Of a stretch of DNA of 64,000 nt, positions 52,415 through 61,939 are shown in pieces. The translations under genes and the position numbers were made by a program. The stretch is from contig JACPNQ010000027.1 of the NCBI GenBank assembly GCA_016185425.1, positions 1 through 64,000 on the forward strand, read 5' to 3'. The notes below the pieces were generated by a model. That model was not told the DNA's origin, made no database searches, and was given only the letters and a program-made list of their open reading frames with translations. The stretch comes from Acidobacteriota bacterium (GTDB taxonomy: Bacteria; Acidobacteriota; Terriglobia; Bryobacterales; Bryobacteraceae). Each line of letters begins with the position of its first letter. Position 1 is the first letter of the stretch.

Positions 52415-52969
52415 ATGAGCACTACCCGTTTGAAATCGCAATTAATGACCGCGAGCGAAATCGACCGCACGCTGGTGCGCCTCGCGCATGAAATTCTAGA
52501 GAAGACCAAGGACCACGACCGGCTGGCCTTCATCGGCATCCGGCGCCGCGGTGTCCCAATGGCCACGCGTCTCGCGGCGAAAATCAAGGATCTCGAGAGC
52601 CGCGACGTCCCCGTCGGTATTCTCGACATCAACCTCTATCGCGACGATCTCTCCACCGTTGGCGACCGCCCGCAGTTGAACGCTACGGAGATCAAGTTCG
52701 ACGTCACCGGCAAGGACATCGTCCTGATGGACGACGTGCTCTACACGGGCCGGACCATTCGCGCGGCGCTCGACGGGCTTTTCGAACACGGCCGTCCCGC
52801 ACGCGTGCAACTGCTCGTGCTCATCGATCGCGGATGGCGTGAGCTGCCGATTGAAGCCCGGTATATCGGCCGCAAGATCCAAACGGCCGCGAACGAAATC
52901 ATCGAAGTGAAGTTCAACGAAATTGACCAGATGGAAAAGGTGCTGCTCGTCGAGAAGGTGGAGGGCTGA
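52415..52969 (+). CDS. pyrR: pyrimidine operon regulator/uracil phosphoribosyltransferase PyrR
   Basis: 184 residues from ATG 52415 (an ATG at 52364 gives an extension unlike the family). [16 protein letters not shown] and [18 protein letters not shown] are the PyrR signature and PRPP-binding loop, with [21 protein letters not shown] after. In many bacteria PyrR binds UMP and pyr mRNA to cause attenuation and may also convert uracil to UMP. No PyrR-binding leader is obvious; the space before the gene is taken by the divergent DinB-like gene. pyrB and pyrC follow closely. Confidence 0.94.
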   Translation: MSTTRLKSQLMTASEIDRTLVRLAHEILEKTKDHDRLAFIGIRRRGVPMATRLAAKIKDLESRDVPVGILDINLYRDDLSTVGDRPQLNATEIKFDVTGKDIVLMDDVLYTGRTIRAALDGLFEHGRPARVQLLVLIDRGWRELPIEARYIGRKIQTAANEIIEVKFNEIDQMEKVLLVEKVEG

Positions 52970-52974
52970 ATCAC

Positions 52975-53889
52975 TTGATCGGACGTGGACTTCTGGGAAT
53001 CGAAGACTTGGACCGCGGGGAAATCGAGGATTACCTCAATCAGGCGAAGACATTCCAATCGCACGGCGGCGGCGATTTCAAAAAGCTCGACTCGCTTCGC
53101 GGAAAAATGCTCGTGAATCTCTTTTTCGAGAACTCCACGCGCACTCGAACGAGTTTTGAAATCGCGGCGAAGCGCCTCGGCGCCGATACCATCTCCATCT
53201 CCTCCTCCGGGTCGAGCGTTGCGAAGGGCGAATCGCTGGTCGACACGTTGAATACGCTGGCCGCAATGCGCCCTCACGCTATCGTCATGCGCCACGCGGC
53301 CAGTGGGGCGCCGCACTTCCTGGCGCGCCATCTGGAAACCCCGATCATCAACGCCGGCGACGGCATGCACGAACACCCCACGCAGGCCCTTCTCGACGCC
53401 CTGACGATCCTGGATCATAAGCCCGCCCTGGAAGGCCTCCGCGTCGCGATCATCGGCGATATCATTCATAGCCGCGTGGCGCGTTCCAACATTCATTTGC
53501 TTTCGAAATTCGGGGCGCAAGTCGTGCTCTGCGGTCCGGCTCCGATGCTCCCGGCGGATCTCGCCAAACTGGCCGCAGGTGTGACCCTTACACACGATAT
53601 CCGCGAGGCGATCGACGGCGCCGATGTGATCATGATGCTCCGGGTGCAATTGGAGCGGCAGCATGAGACGCCTTTTCCTCCTGGAGACTACTTCCGTTTC
53701 TACGGTCTCCGGCCGGAGCACCTCGCGCGCACGCGGCCGGACACGATCGTCATGCATCCCGGTCCCATAAACCGCGGCCGTGAGATCTCCAGCGAAGTGG
53801 CCGACTCGCAGCGGTCGGTAATCCTCAATCAGGTTGAAAACGGCGTCGCCGTGCGCATGGCCGTGTTGATGAAGGTAATGGGAGCATAA
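52975..53889 (+). CDS. pyrB: aspartate carbamoyltransferase catalytic subunit
   Basis: 304 residues. [17 protein letters not shown] is the usual N-terminus; [15 protein letters not shown] supplies the carbamoyl-phosphate STRTR motif, [13 protein letters not shown] the mobile loop, and [12 protein letters not shown] the aspartate-binding side. It makes carbamoyl aspartate, the first committed step of pyrimidine synthesis. The start is TTG 52975 with GGAGGG about 8 bases upstream, 5 bases after pyrR. No pyrI gene is in the window. Confidence 0.95.
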   Translation: MIGRGLLGIEDLDRGEIEDYLNQAKTFQSHGGGDFKKLDSLRGKMLVNLFFENSTRTRTSFEIAAKRLGADTISISSSGSSVAKGESLVDTLNTLAAMRPHAIVMRHAASGAPHFLARHLETPIINAGDGMHEHPTQALLDALTILDHKPALEGLRVAIIGDIIHSRVARSNIHLLSKFGAQVVLCGPAPMLPADLAKLAAGVTLTHDIREAIDGADVIMMLRVQLERQHETPFPPGDYFRFYGLRPEHLARTRPDTIVMHPGPINRGREISSEVADSQRSVILNQVENGVAVRMAVLMKVMGA

Positions 53890-53894
53890 AGAGA

Positions 53895-55175
53895 GTGAGC
53901 CGTCTTTGTATCAGGAACGGCCGGGTGATGGACCCGGCAAGCGGTCACGACGCAGTGACTGACGTCGTTGTCGAGAACGGAACAGTCGCCGCCATCGGCA
54001 AGGACATAGACATTAGCGGCGCGGAGGTATTCGACGCGACCGGAATGATCGTTGCCCCGGGCTTCATCGACATGCACGTCCATCTGCGCGAGCCTGGGTT
54101 TGAGCACTCCGAAACGATTGAAACCGGCGGCCGCGCCGCCGCCGCCGGCGGCTTTACCAGCGTCTGCTGCATGCCGAACACTAACCCGGTCAATGACTCG
54201 GCAGTTGTCACCACCTACATCATCGAGCGAGCTCGCCGCCTGTCGCCGGTCAACGTCTATCCGATCGGGGCTATCACGAAGGGCAGCAACGGCGAGGAGC
54301 TCGCCGCAATCGGCGCGATGAAACAGGCGGGTATCGTCGCTATTTCCGACGATGGCCGCCCCGTCATGAATGCGCGCGTCATGCGGCGCGCCATGGAATC
54401 CGCCAAGGCTTTCGGCCTGCCGGTTATCAACCACTGCGAGGACTTGAACCTCTCAGCCGGCGGGGATATGCACGAAGGGTTTGAGAGTGTTCGCCTCGGG
54501 CTCCGCGGCATCCCGGCTTGCAGCGAGGACGTCATGGTCGCCCGCGACATCCTCCTCGCCGGCGTCACAGGCGCCCGTTATCACGTCGCTCACATCTCCG
54601 CGCGACATTCCGTGGAAATGGTTCGCTTCGCCAAGTCCCGCGGACTCAATGTGACCACCGAGGTCTGCCCGCATCACTTCACGCTCGCCGACAGCGACAT
54701 ACTGCCGTTCGACAGCAACTTCAAGATGAAGCCCCCGCTCCGTTCCTGCTTCGACGTTGCGGCGGTGACCGAAGGCCTCGCCAACGGCGCGATCGAAGTC
54801 ATCGCGACGGACCACGCCCCTCACCCCGGGTCGGAAAAAATGCAGGAGTTCGAGCGGTGCCCCTTTGGCATTACGGGCCTGGAAACGGCAATAGGCCTAT
54901 CTCTCGAACAGCTTGTTCATACCGGCCGCGTGTCGCTAATGCGCATGGTCGAGATGTTCACTGTGAATCCGGACAAGGTGCTCAACCTCGGCAAGGGCCG
55001 CCTCACTGCCGGCGGACAGGCCGACATCACCATCTTCGATACCGATCGCAAATGGACCTTTGATCTCAACAAGTCGCAGTCGAAGAGCCGCAATTCGCCC
55101 TTCCATGGCCGCGAATTCCGGGGCGGCCAGGTCGCCTCCATCGTCAACGGAAACATCGTCTGGCGGCTGACATAG
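53895..55175 (+). CDS. pyrC: dihydroorotase (class I)
   Basis: 426 residues from GTG 53895. DMHVHLREPGFEHSE carries the HxH metal pair, FTSVCCMPNTNPV is the family block, SDDGRPV the bridging Asp typical of class I enzymes, and TDHAPH the catalytic Asp. Closes carbamoyl aspartate to dihydroorotate. Starts 5 bases after pyrB, so pyrR-pyrB-pyrC is an operon. Ends 12 bases from the convergent lipoprotein gene. Confidence 0.95.
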   Translation: MSRLCIRNGRVMDPASGHDAVTDVVVENGTVAAIGKDIDISGAEVFDATGMIVAPGFIDMHVHLREPGFEHSETIETGGRAAAAGGFTSVCCMPNTNPVNDSAVVTTYIIERARRLSPVNVYPIGAITKGSNGEELAAIGAMKQAGIVAISDDGRPVMNARVMRRAMESAKAFGLPVINHCEDLNLSAGGDMHEGFESVRLGLRGIPACSEDVMVARDILLAGVTGARYHVAHISARHSVEMVRFAKSRGLNVTTEVCPHHFTLADSDILPFDSNFKMKPPLRSCFDVAAVTEGLANGAIEVIATDHAPHPGSEKMQEFERCPFGITGLETAIGLSLEQLVHTGRVSLMRMVEMFTVNPDKVLNLGKGRLTAGGQADITIFDTDRKWTFDLNKSQSKSRNSPFHGREFRGGQVASIVNGNIVWRLT

Positions 55176-55187
55176 CCCGCCAAGCCG

Positions 55188-55808
55188 TTACTTCAATTCC
55201 GCGAGCAGTGCTTCGGCAAACGTTCGTGCCTTTAGCGCCAGGCTCCGCGCTTCGCCCGGGTCTTTGTCCAGCACTTCCCGGGCCTGCTGGGCGAAGGATC
55301 GGACCCGACTTAACATCTCGGCCTGTGTTCCGGTAAGGGAGCGGCCTTCCGCCGCGCTGAATGCGCCATTGCAGGATTCGATCAGCTGCTCGGTTTGCTT
55401 CCGGAGCGTCGCTTTTTCGCCAGGGGAACGCAACTCGCCCAACCGGTAAGGAGGAGCAGGCGGAGCCTCTTCGGCTTGCGCGGGGCCGGCCTGAGCCGGC
55501 GTTGGCATAGCCGAACGATGCGTCGTCTTCTTTGGTTTCGCGGCCCTCGGCGGCGGGCTCGTCGGGGTCTGCGGAATCGACATCTCCGCCGTGGCCGTTG
55601 GCTTCGTATCGGGCGCGGGGGCGCTAATTGCGGGGGGAGCCGGCAAGGATTTCGGCGGCGGCGCCGGTTCGACGCTCGCCACTTGGTCGGGGATTCGAAC
55701 GGGTATCGGCCCGGGCGGCGGAGGCGGAGCTTTCGCGCGCCGGTAGAAGGGCAGGTGGATACACCCGCTTAGCAACATCACCGCGGCCAGCAACACTCTC
55801 AGTTGCAT
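55188..55808 (-). CDS. proline-rich lipoprotein
   Basis: 206 residues from ATG 55808, which overlaps the kinase stop as TGATG; a GTG at 55811 in frame is also possible. Lipobox LLSGC is within the first 20 residues, so lipidated at the cysteine. A long Pro/Ala-rich linker (APPPPPGPIPVRIP) spans the envelope and the C-terminal 80 residues are helical (TLRKQTEQLIESCNG, QAREVLDKDPGEARSL). Coupled to the sensor kinase, so it may help sensing. No named family. Confidence 0.68.
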   Translation of the reverse strand: MQLRVLLAAVMLLSGCIHLPFYRRAKAPPPPPGPIPVRIPDQVASVEPAPPPKSLPAPPAISAPAPDTKPTATAEMSIPQTPTSPPPRAAKPKKTTHRSAMPTPAQAGPAQAEEAPPAPPYRLGELRSPGEKATLRKQTEQLIESCNGAFSAAEGRSLTGTQAEMLSRVRSFAQQAREVLDKDPGEARSLALKARTFAEALLAELK

Positions 55809-57715
55809 CACGCCTTCTCCACTACGGGTAAGCCTTCCGTCGCCGGTCCCGCTGGTTCCTCCGTCACTGCCGGCAGGACGATGCGGAATAACGTCCCGTC
55901 GCCGGTGTGCGACCGCATTACCAGAGTTCCGCCCATCAATTGCACGGCCTGATAAGCCACGGCTAGCCCGATCCCGCTGCCGTTCGCCTTCGTCGTGAAA
56001 TACAACTGGAAAATCTTCTCCTGGGCATCTTCGGGAATTCCCATTCCACGATCCTCAATCTCAATCGAAACATCCGCGCCGCTTGGCAGCACGCGCAAAT
56101 AGAGTGGACCTCCATTGGGCATAGCTTCAATACCATTCACCACGATATTCAATAGCGCTTGTTTTAGTAGATCCGGATCCGCCCAGGCCGGCACCGGCCC
56201 TTCCGGTGTGAACATCACCAGCTTAACGCGGTTGCGCGACGCCTGCTCTTCCACCAGTTGACCTATCTCTCGCAGTGTCTCGGCGACATCGACCGTCGTC
56301 AGTTTCACTTCCACGGGACGTGTGAAATTCAGGAACGTTTTCACGACGCGGTCCAGCCGCGAGATTTCCTTGGCAATCACGTCCACTTCAGACTTCATGT
56401 CGCCGCTATCGCCGCCCAGGCGGGAACGCAGGACCTCCAGGTTAATGGCGATCGCGTTCAGCGGATTCTTAATTTCATGCGCCACGCCGCCCGTCAAACG
56501 GCTAATCGACGCCAGCCGCGACGACAGATCCAGATGAGAGGCGAGCGCCTTTCGCGATTCCGCGTCGCGCAGCGTCACCAGCATCTGATCTTCATTCCAA
56601 TCCAGACTCAATAGAAAATTCTCTTCTTCCCCGCTGCGTCCGCGATACCGCACCAACACATCTGTCAATGGCTTGTGAAACTGCACCGCGGTCCGGATGG
56701 ACTCCCCGATCGGCGACGAATCGGGGAACAACTCCTGCAACGGTATCCCCGCCAACTCCAACCTCGTCATCTGGAACAGCCGCTCCGCGGGCCGCCCTGC
56801 CATTACCAGTCTTTCCGATTCATCGAATAGCAGAACCACTTCCTCCATTCGCTGCAGCAACTGGTCGATATTAACCCGCAATTGATCCGCGTCCTGCCGC
56901 GCCCCGCGCACCTGGCGTCCAAGCACTCCCAGCTTGGATTGCAGATCGGCGAACTCCTGGAACTCCTGCGTCTGCCGCAGCGGATCCGCCGAAAATTCTC
57001 CGGCCGCGATCTTGTCGATTGTCTCTCCCACGCGCGCGAGCGGACGCAGGGTAAGGTTCGAAAACACGAGCGCGTAAAGGACGGAGATGGCAATCGCGAC
57101 CAGGGAGACGTATCCGATGCTGGTAACTTCGGGCAAAACGGCATCACGCATCAGCGCATTGCTTGTGATAATGCGGATGGTAAAAAGTTCCTGGTCATCT
57201 CCCTCCGCGGCCAAAGGAATTCGAATGCTATAGTCCTGGTTTTTTGTAAATATTTCCAGGACGCGCTCTACAATCGGTCGTTTTTGCCAGTCGAGATAAT
57301 CCGGTAAGTTAGGTGCGGTGCCTCCTGCATGGGCGGGATTCGGTGCCGTCAGTACTTTGCCGTCCTGGTCCGTTATCCAAATATCGGCAACGAGCGCCGA
57401 GCTGGCGAGCGCCTTCTGCAGTAACTGTGGGATCAATAAATCTTCCTGCAGGATCTGGCGCCAAACCACCTTCGTTTCCTCCAGGCCCTGCGGCGGCGCC
57501 GGGCGCCATTTCACCACACGGTCGTCGATCCGCTGCACCAGAAAGTCGCGGATCATGGTGGTGTTTGTCTGCGCCCGCTCCTGCACGTCGCGGAATGTCT
57601 GTTGCAGCGAGCGGTGGAGATTGAGCCCCGCCAGGAAAAACACAAGGGTCATCACAAGCACCATCGTCGCTATATGCAGACGCGCTTTGAGGGAGAGCCT
57701 GTGAGTCAGATACAC
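55808..57715 (-). CDS. membrane sensor histidine kinase (NtrB/ZraS-like)
   Basis: 635 residues. Membrane segments near 14-33 (LHIATMVLVMTLVFFLAGL) and 197-217 (VSLVAIAISVLYALVF) flank an extracytoplasmic sensor of about 160 residues. Then HAMP (LTLRPLARVGETIDKIAAG), a helical linker, PAS-like VLFDESERLVMAGRP, HisKA with TGGVAHEIKNPLNAIAI (His near 413) and HATPase with NIVVNGIEAM, DRGMGI and GSGIGLAV. Partner of the response regulator encoded 39 bases upstream. Confidence 0.9.
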   Translation of the reverse strand: MYLTHRLSLKARLHIATMVLVMTLVFFLAGLNLHRSLQQTFRDVQERAQTNTTMIRDFLVQRIDDRVVKWRPAPPQGLEETKVVWRQILQEDLLIPQLLQKALASSALVADIWITDQDGKVLTAPNPAHAGGTAPNLPDYLDWQKRPIVERVLEIFTKNQDYSIRIPLAAEGDDQELFTIRIITSNALMRDAVLPEVTSIGYVSLVAIAISVLYALVFSNLTLRPLARVGETIDKIAAGEFSADPLRQTQEFQEFADLQSKLGVLGRQVRGARQDADQLRVNIDQLLQRMEEVVLLFDESERLVMAGRPAERLFQMTRLELAGIPLQELFPDSSPIGESIRTAVQFHKPLTDVLVRYRGRSGEEENFLLSLDWNEDQMLVTLRDAESRKALASHLDLSSRLASISRLTGGVAHEIKNPLNAIAINLEVLRSRLGGDSGDMKSEVDVIAKEISRLDRVVKTFLNFTRPVEVKLTTVDVAETLREIGQLVEEQASRNRVKLVMFTPEGPVPAWADPDLLKQALLNIVVNGIEAMPNGGPLYLRVLPSGADVSIEIEDRGMGIPEDAQEKIFQLYFTTKANGSGIGLAVAYQAVQLMGGTLVMRSHTGDGTLFRIVLPAVTEEPAGPATEGLPVVEKA

Positions 57716-57754
57716 TGCGTTTGGGCCTCTAACAGCAAGTGGAGTGCCAAACTT

Positions 57755-59167
57755 TTACCCGTCTTGCTCAGCCCCATCGTACCCCTTCAGCTTGTTGAAT
57801 AGGGTCTTGAGGCTGATGCCCAGCACCTCCGCCGCTCTTGTCTTGTTCCCTTTTGTTAATATCAGCGTGCGCCGCACAAGCGCGCGCTCGGCTTCGTCAA
57901 TCGTCGTTCCCGCCGATAGCACAAGGAATTCGGTTGCCGCGGTCTCGGCTGCCGGGGCTTCCCGAACCGCCGCCGGGACAACAGTTGGCGGTAAGTGCTT
58001 CGTTGTGACGGTGCCCTCCGCCGTCAGAATGACGGCGCGCTCCAATGCATTGCGAAGTTCGCGCACATTGCCCGGCCAGCGGTGATGGCGGAGCAGCTCC
58101 ATTGCATCTTGCGCCACATCGGAAACCTGCGTTCCATGTTTTCGGTTCAAGTCTTCCAGCAGCGCGCGCGTCAGCACCGGCACATCTTCCAACCGGTCCC
58201 GCAAGGGCGGTAATAGCACTTCAAACACGTTCAACCGGTAGTAGAGGTCCTCCCGGAATAGATTCTGTTTGATTGCGTCCTGCAGATTCTTATTCGTCGA
58301 AGCGACGACGCGGACGTCGACGACCGTCTCCGTCCGGCCGCCGAGCCTCCGGACGCGGGAGTCTTCCAGAACCCGCAGCAGCTTTGCCTGCGTATTCAGC
58401 GGCATATCGCCGATCTCGTCGAGTAGCAGTGTCCCGTGCTGGGCGAGTTCGAAACATCCCGCGCGCCGCTCCACCGCGCCGGTGAACGCGCCTTTCTCGT
58501 GGCCGAACAGTTCGCTTTCAATTAACGATTCCGGCATCGCCGCGCAATTCAGCGCGACGAACGGTCCATTCGCCCGCAAGGAGAGCGAATGCAGCGCCCG
58601 GGCGACCAGCTCTTTTCCCGTTCCCGATTCTCCCGTGACAAGCACGCCGGCTTTCGACGGCGCCACCTGTTCCACCAGTGCAAATATCTGCCGCATGGCT
58701 GGCGAGGTGCCCGCCATCTGCCCCATCGTTCCGCTCTGGCTCAATTGCCGTTGCAGGCGCTGGGTTTCTTCGGCCATGCGCGCCTGTGTAATCGCGCGTT
58801 CCAACAGCACGCGCAGTACACTCGGTTGAATCGGTTTTTCCAGGAACCAGAACGCGCCGAGTTCATGGATCGTGCTCACCGCCGTCTCAATGTTGCCGAA
58901 TGCCGTAAGGACAATCGCGGGAACGTGAATACTTTCCGTGGGCAGCCGCCGCAGCAGTTCGAACCCGTCCATGCGCGGCATTTTCAGGTCGGTGATCAGC
59001 ACGGACGCCGGCTCGGCCAACAACTTTTCCAGCGCTTCCTGTCCGTCCGCGGCCGTTTCTGTACCGAAGCCCCAACTGCGAATCATACTGGCCAGGCCGT
59101 TTCGCTGCGCCTCCTCATCGTCGGCGATCAAGATGCGAGCGGTTGGGAGGGTGGAGGTTACTGCCAT
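57755..59167 (-). CDS. sigma-54-dependent NtrC-family response regulator
   Basis: 470 residues. Receiver with ADDEEAQRNG and phospho-Asp in LITDLKMPRMDG; AAA+ with GESGTGKELVARAL, an intact GAFTGA loop (HEKGAFTGAVE), Walker B LLLDEIGDM, and FREDLYYRLNVFEV; C-terminal Fis helix-turn-helix (NKTRAAEVLGISLKTL). Activates sigma-54 promoters. Divergent from bfr with 41 bases between; heads the operon with the kinase and lipoprotein. Confidence 0.93.
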   Translation of the reverse strand: MAVTSTLPTARILIADDEEAQRNGLASMIRSWGFGTETAADGQEALEKLLAEPASVLITDLKMPRMDGFELLRRLPTESIHVPAIVLTAFGNIETAVSTIHELGAFWFLEKPIQPSVLRVLLERAITQARMAEETQRLQRQLSQSGTMGQMAGTSPAMRQIFALVEQVAPSKAGVLVTGESGTGKELVARALHSLSLRANGPFVALNCAAMPESLIESELFGHEKGAFTGAVERRAGCFELAQHGTLLLDEIGDMPLNTQAKLLRVLEDSRVRRLGGRTETVVDVRVVASTNKNLQDAIKQNLFREDLYYRLNVFEVLLPPLRDRLEDVPVLTRALLEDLNRKHGTQVSDVAQDAMELLRHHRWPGNVRELRNALERAVILTAEGTVTTKHLPPTVVPAAVREAPAAETAATEFLVLSAGTTIDEAERALVRRTLILTKGNKTRAAEVLGISLKTLFNKLKGYDGAEQDG

Positions 59168-59208
59168 CGTAATCAGTTTCCCATGGCGGCGGCTGTTACA
59201 ATGCGCAT

Positions 59209-59688
59209 ATGCGTGGAAACGACGAAGTCATTGCTTATCTCAACGAATGCCTGAAGGCGGAATTGACCGCGATCAATCAATACTTCCTTCATGCCGAAAT
59301 GATGGAAAACTGGGGATATCAGAAGCTGGCGAACTACACGCGCAAGGAATCGATCGATGAGATGCGCCATGCCGAAGCGCTGATGGAGCGGATCCTCTAC
59401 TTGGACGGAACTCCGAACATGAGCGAGCTCTTTCCTTTGGCTATCGGCAAGACCGTGAAGGAGCAGTTCCAGAACGATCTAAATCTGGAAATGCAGGCAA
59501 TTCCCCGCCTGAACAAGGCAATCGCCAAGGCTACGGAACTCCATGACAACGGCTCCCGCGATCTCTTTGAGAAAATTCTTGTCGACGAAGAGCATCACGT
59601 CGATTGGCTGGAGGCGCAGTTGCACATGATGTCCGAGGTAGGGGAAGGCACCTATCTTGCGCAGCAGATCAACAAAGAGGAAGAGTAG
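59209..59688 (+). CDS. bfr: bacterioferritin
   Basis: 159 residues, the standard length. All six ferroxidase ligands line up with E. coli Bfr: Glu18, Glu51, His54, Glu94, Glu127 and His130, and Met52 is present as the heme ligand. Forms a 24-mer that oxidises and stores iron. Sits between two regulatory genes; upstream 41 bases shared with the response regulator. Ends 6 bases from the TetR gene. Confidence 0.96.
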   Translation: MRGNDEVIAYLNECLKAELTAINQYFLHAEMMENWGYQKLANYTRKESIDEMRHAEALMERILYLDGTPNMSELFPLAIGKTVKEQFQNDLNLEMQAIPRLNKAIAKATELHDNGSRDLFEKILVDEEHHVDWLEAQLHMMSEVGEGTYLAQQINKEEE

Positions 59689-59694
59689 TCCCGC

Positions 59695-60285
59695 CTATTC
59701 CTTCAGGCCCGGCTGTCTTCCAAATGCCCGCAAAAAGGCGCCGGCTATCGCGCTGGCAAGGTTCTCCGGCGGAGGCGCCATGTGCGGAAAGATCTTCGTG
59801 AACATCAGCGGACCCAGCAGAAAGACAACGCAGAGGGAAGGCTCCAGGCCTGCCTTCAGCTCGCCGGTCGAGATGCCGCGCTCGATAAACGTTTGGGCCT
59901 GGCGGAGCGCGGGGCCCATGATGTGCTCACGCCACGAGCGGCCGAATTCCTGGTCCCGGGCGGCGTAGGCGATTACCGAAGGCATCATTTTCTCGCGAAG
60001 CTCACTGAACTCGGCCGGTGGACGGTAGTTCAAAAAATCGATGAGATCCTTACGGAGGTCCCCGGTGTTGAACTCCGGCCGGCATAGATGATGGCCGTGC
60101 ACTTTGCCGAGGGCTTCCAGGCAAAGCGCACGTTTGTCGGGCCAGTGCTTATAGATGGTCGCTTTGCTCACGCCGGAGTGGGCGGCGATCGCATCTACGC
60201 TGGTACCCTCGATCCCGTTCTCGGCGAACAGAGCAATGGCGGAATCGAGGACTGTATCGTGGGCTCGTTGACTACGTGGTTTCAA
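59695..60285 (-). CDS. TetR/AcrR-family regulator of the ABC exporter operon
   Basis: 196 residues. VLDSAIALFAENGIEGTSVDAIAAHSGVSKATIYKHWPDKRAL is split by the usual TetR helix-turn-helix (SVDAIAAHSGVSKATIYKHW). The C-terminal ligand domain is helical (FSELREKMMPSVIAY). Start is TTG at 60285, directly after the permease stop. As last gene of the operon it probably represses the operon from the palindrome at 61836; the ligand is unknown, perhaps the exported compound. Confidence 0.88.
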   Translation of the reverse strand: MKPRSQRAHDTVLDSAIALFAENGIEGTSVDAIAAHSGVSKATIYKHWPDKRALCLEALGKVHGHHLCRPEFNTGDLRKDLIDFLNYRPPAEFSELREKMMPSVIAYAARDQEFGRSWREHIMGPALRQAQTFIERGISTGELKAGLEPSLCVVFLLGPLMFTKIFPHMAPPPENLASAIAGAFLRAFGRQPGLKE

Positions 60286-61032
60286 TTAAATCTCAATTTT
60301 AGAGAATAACCTCGTCCCAAGCGCGAGAAAGGCGACGGCACACGCCCCGAGCACCGCGGCGTCGAGCGCGGCTCCGAAGTGTGTGACCGATATGAGCTGA
60401 CTCCGTAGCGCGTCAATGCCGTAGGAGAGCGGGTCCATGTGCGTCAGCACCGACAGCGGGGCCGGAAGGTTAGTGAGCGGGAACAGTGCGCCGGAGAGGA
60501 AGAAGATCGGCATGACCAGGAAATTCATGATGATCTGAAAGCCCTGCATGTCTTTCAGCACCGAGCCGATGGCCGTGCCGAGCGCCGCGAATACGGTGGC
60601 AATCAGGAGCATGAATAATAACGCGATGGGGAATTGCCCCCAACTGACAGGACGGAAGCCGGCGAGCATGCAGACCGTGAGCACCAGGGTGCCCTGAATA
60701 CATGCGATCGTCGCACTCCCAAGGGTGCGCCCGATCATGATGTTTGTGCGCGGCACGGGGGCGACCAGCGTCTCCTTCAGGAAGCCGAATTGGCGGTCAA
60801 AGAGCAGGCCGACCCCGGAGAAGATGGAGCTGAACAAAATGCTCATGCCCACGACGCCGGGAGCGACGAATTGGATGTAGCTGCCCTTGCCGGCCTCTTG
60901 AAAAACAGGGCCAAGGCCGAAGCCGAGGATGAGGAGATACATGGTCGGCTGAGCAAGGGATGCAACGATCTGGACGCGAGAGCGCAGGTAGCGCTTCACT
61001 TCGCGGAGCCACATGGCATAGATGGCGCTCAT
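60286..61032 (-). CDS. ABC-2 type exporter permease
   Basis: 248 residues with six hydrophobic segments, the ABC-2 (DrrB/NodJ-type) size. MWLREVKRYLRSRVQI is the amphipathic connecting helix before the first segment; FLVMPIFFLSGALFPLTNLP is the characteristic ABC-2 signature region. It would pair with the ATPase 6 bases upstream to form a homodimeric exporter of drug or lipid-like compounds. Precedes the TetR regulator. Confidence 0.92.
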   Translation of the reverse strand: MSAIYAMWLREVKRYLRSRVQIVASLAQPTMYLLILGFGLGPVFQEAGKGSYIQFVAPGVVGMSILFSSIFSGVGLLFDRQFGFLKETLVAPVPRTNIMIGRTLGSATIACIQGTLVLTVCMLAGFRPVSWGQFPIALLFMLLIATVFAALGTAIGSVLKDMQGFQIIMNFLVMPIFFLSGALFPLTNLPAPLSVLTHMDPLSYGIDALRSQLISVTHFGAALDAAVLGACAVAFLALGTRLFSKIEI

Positions 61033-61038
61033 AGCAGG

Positions 61039-61827
61039 TTATCGTCTCCACATCTGGCTGAATTGGCGCATCTGGTCGGCGCCTGGGTTGGCCGATTCGT
61101 CTCGGATCGTGGTTCCGGTGAGGGCGAGGAAGGCGCCCTCGAGCGAGTCGGTTTTGGTCTGTTCCTTGAGTTCGGCAGTGGTTCCCTGGGCGACGATTTT
61201 GCCGTGATCGATGATGGCAATCCGCTGAGCGACTTTTTCCGCCTCGTCCATATAATGGGTAGTTAGAAAGACTGTCACGCCTTCGGTTTCGTTGACGTGT
61301 TTGACATGGCTCCAGAGCTGGTTGCGGCTCTGCGGATCGAGCCCTAGGGTCGGTTCATCGAGGAACAGGATTTTCGGCGTGTGCAGGAAGCCGCGCGCGA
61401 TTTCGAGACGCCGCTTCATGCCGCCGGAAAATGTTTTGACGAAGCTGTCGCGGCGGTCCCACAGCTCGAAGAGCTTCAATAGTTTTTCGGTGCGCTCGGT
61501 GCGCACACGCGCCGGCACGCCGTACAGTACGCCGTGGATTTCCATGTTTTCGAGGGCGGTGAGCTCGTTATCAAGGGATGGGTCCTGGAACACAATGCCA
61601 AAGCGTTTGCGAACCTCGTTCGGGTGCCGCGCGATGTCGAGACCGTCGATAGCGAGCGTGCCGCTCGTCGGTTTAAGCAGCGTTGTGAGCATTTTGATCG
61701 TGGTCGTCTTTCCGGCCCCATTGGGTCCGAGGAAGGCGAAGATTTCTCCGGGCTGGACGGAGAAGGAGATCTGATCCACGGCCCGGAAGTCGGAGAACGA
61801 TTTAACGAGATCGTTGACTTGGATCAT
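61039..61827 (-). CDS. ABC exporter ATP-binding protein (DrrA-like)
   Basis: 262 residues. Walker A FLGPNGAGKTTTIKM, Q-loop FGIVFQDPSL, signature TFSGGMKRRLEIA, Walker B ILFLDEPTLGLD and H-loop TTHYMDEAEK are all intact. Length and order fit the DrrA/daunorubicin-resistance type. First gene of the operon; its ATG is 9 bases from a perfect palindrome. Partner is the ABC-2 permease. Confidence 0.95.
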   Translation of the reverse strand: MIQVNDLVKSFSDFRAVDQISFSVQPGEIFAFLGPNGAGKTTTIKMLTTLLKPTSGTLAIDGLDIARHPNEVRKRFGIVFQDPSLDNELTALENMEIHGVLYGVPARVRTERTEKLLKLFELWDRRDSFVKTFSGGMKRRLEIARGFLHTPKILFLDEPTLGLDPQSRNQLWSHVKHVNETEGVTVFLTTHYMDEAEKVAQRIAIIDHGKIVAQGTTAELKEQTKTDSLEGAFLALTGTTIRDESANPGADQMRQFSQMWRR

Positions 61828-61835
61828 GAAATTAG

Positions 61836-61850
61836 ACTAAACGGTTTAGT
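61836..61850. promoter_or_regulatory. perfect palindrome, probable TetR operator
   Basis: ACTAAAC-G-GTTTAGT (61836-61850) is a perfect 7-1-7 inverted repeat 9 bases before the ATPase start codon. A wider GACTAA ... TTAGTC pair (61835-61840 and 61855-61860) overlaps it. Position and symmetry fit autoregulation by the TetR protein encoded at the end of this operon. Confidence 0.75.
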
Positions 61851-61880
61851 TCAGTTAGTCAATCTTCTTTTTTCGAATCC

Positions 61881-61895
61881 TTACTATTTCCTTAC
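61881..61895 (+). promoter_or_regulatory. TTAC direct repeat, 11-base spacing
   Basis: TTAC at 61881 and 61892, with ATTT and C between, copy the repeat at 24259-24274. It lies 45 bases before the PEP-CTERM gene. May be a binding site of an OmpR-type regulator. Confidence 0.35.
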
Positions 61896-61939
61896 GGTTT
61901 TGAGACGGGCATCGGGCTTACTGACAGTGCGGAGGAAAT

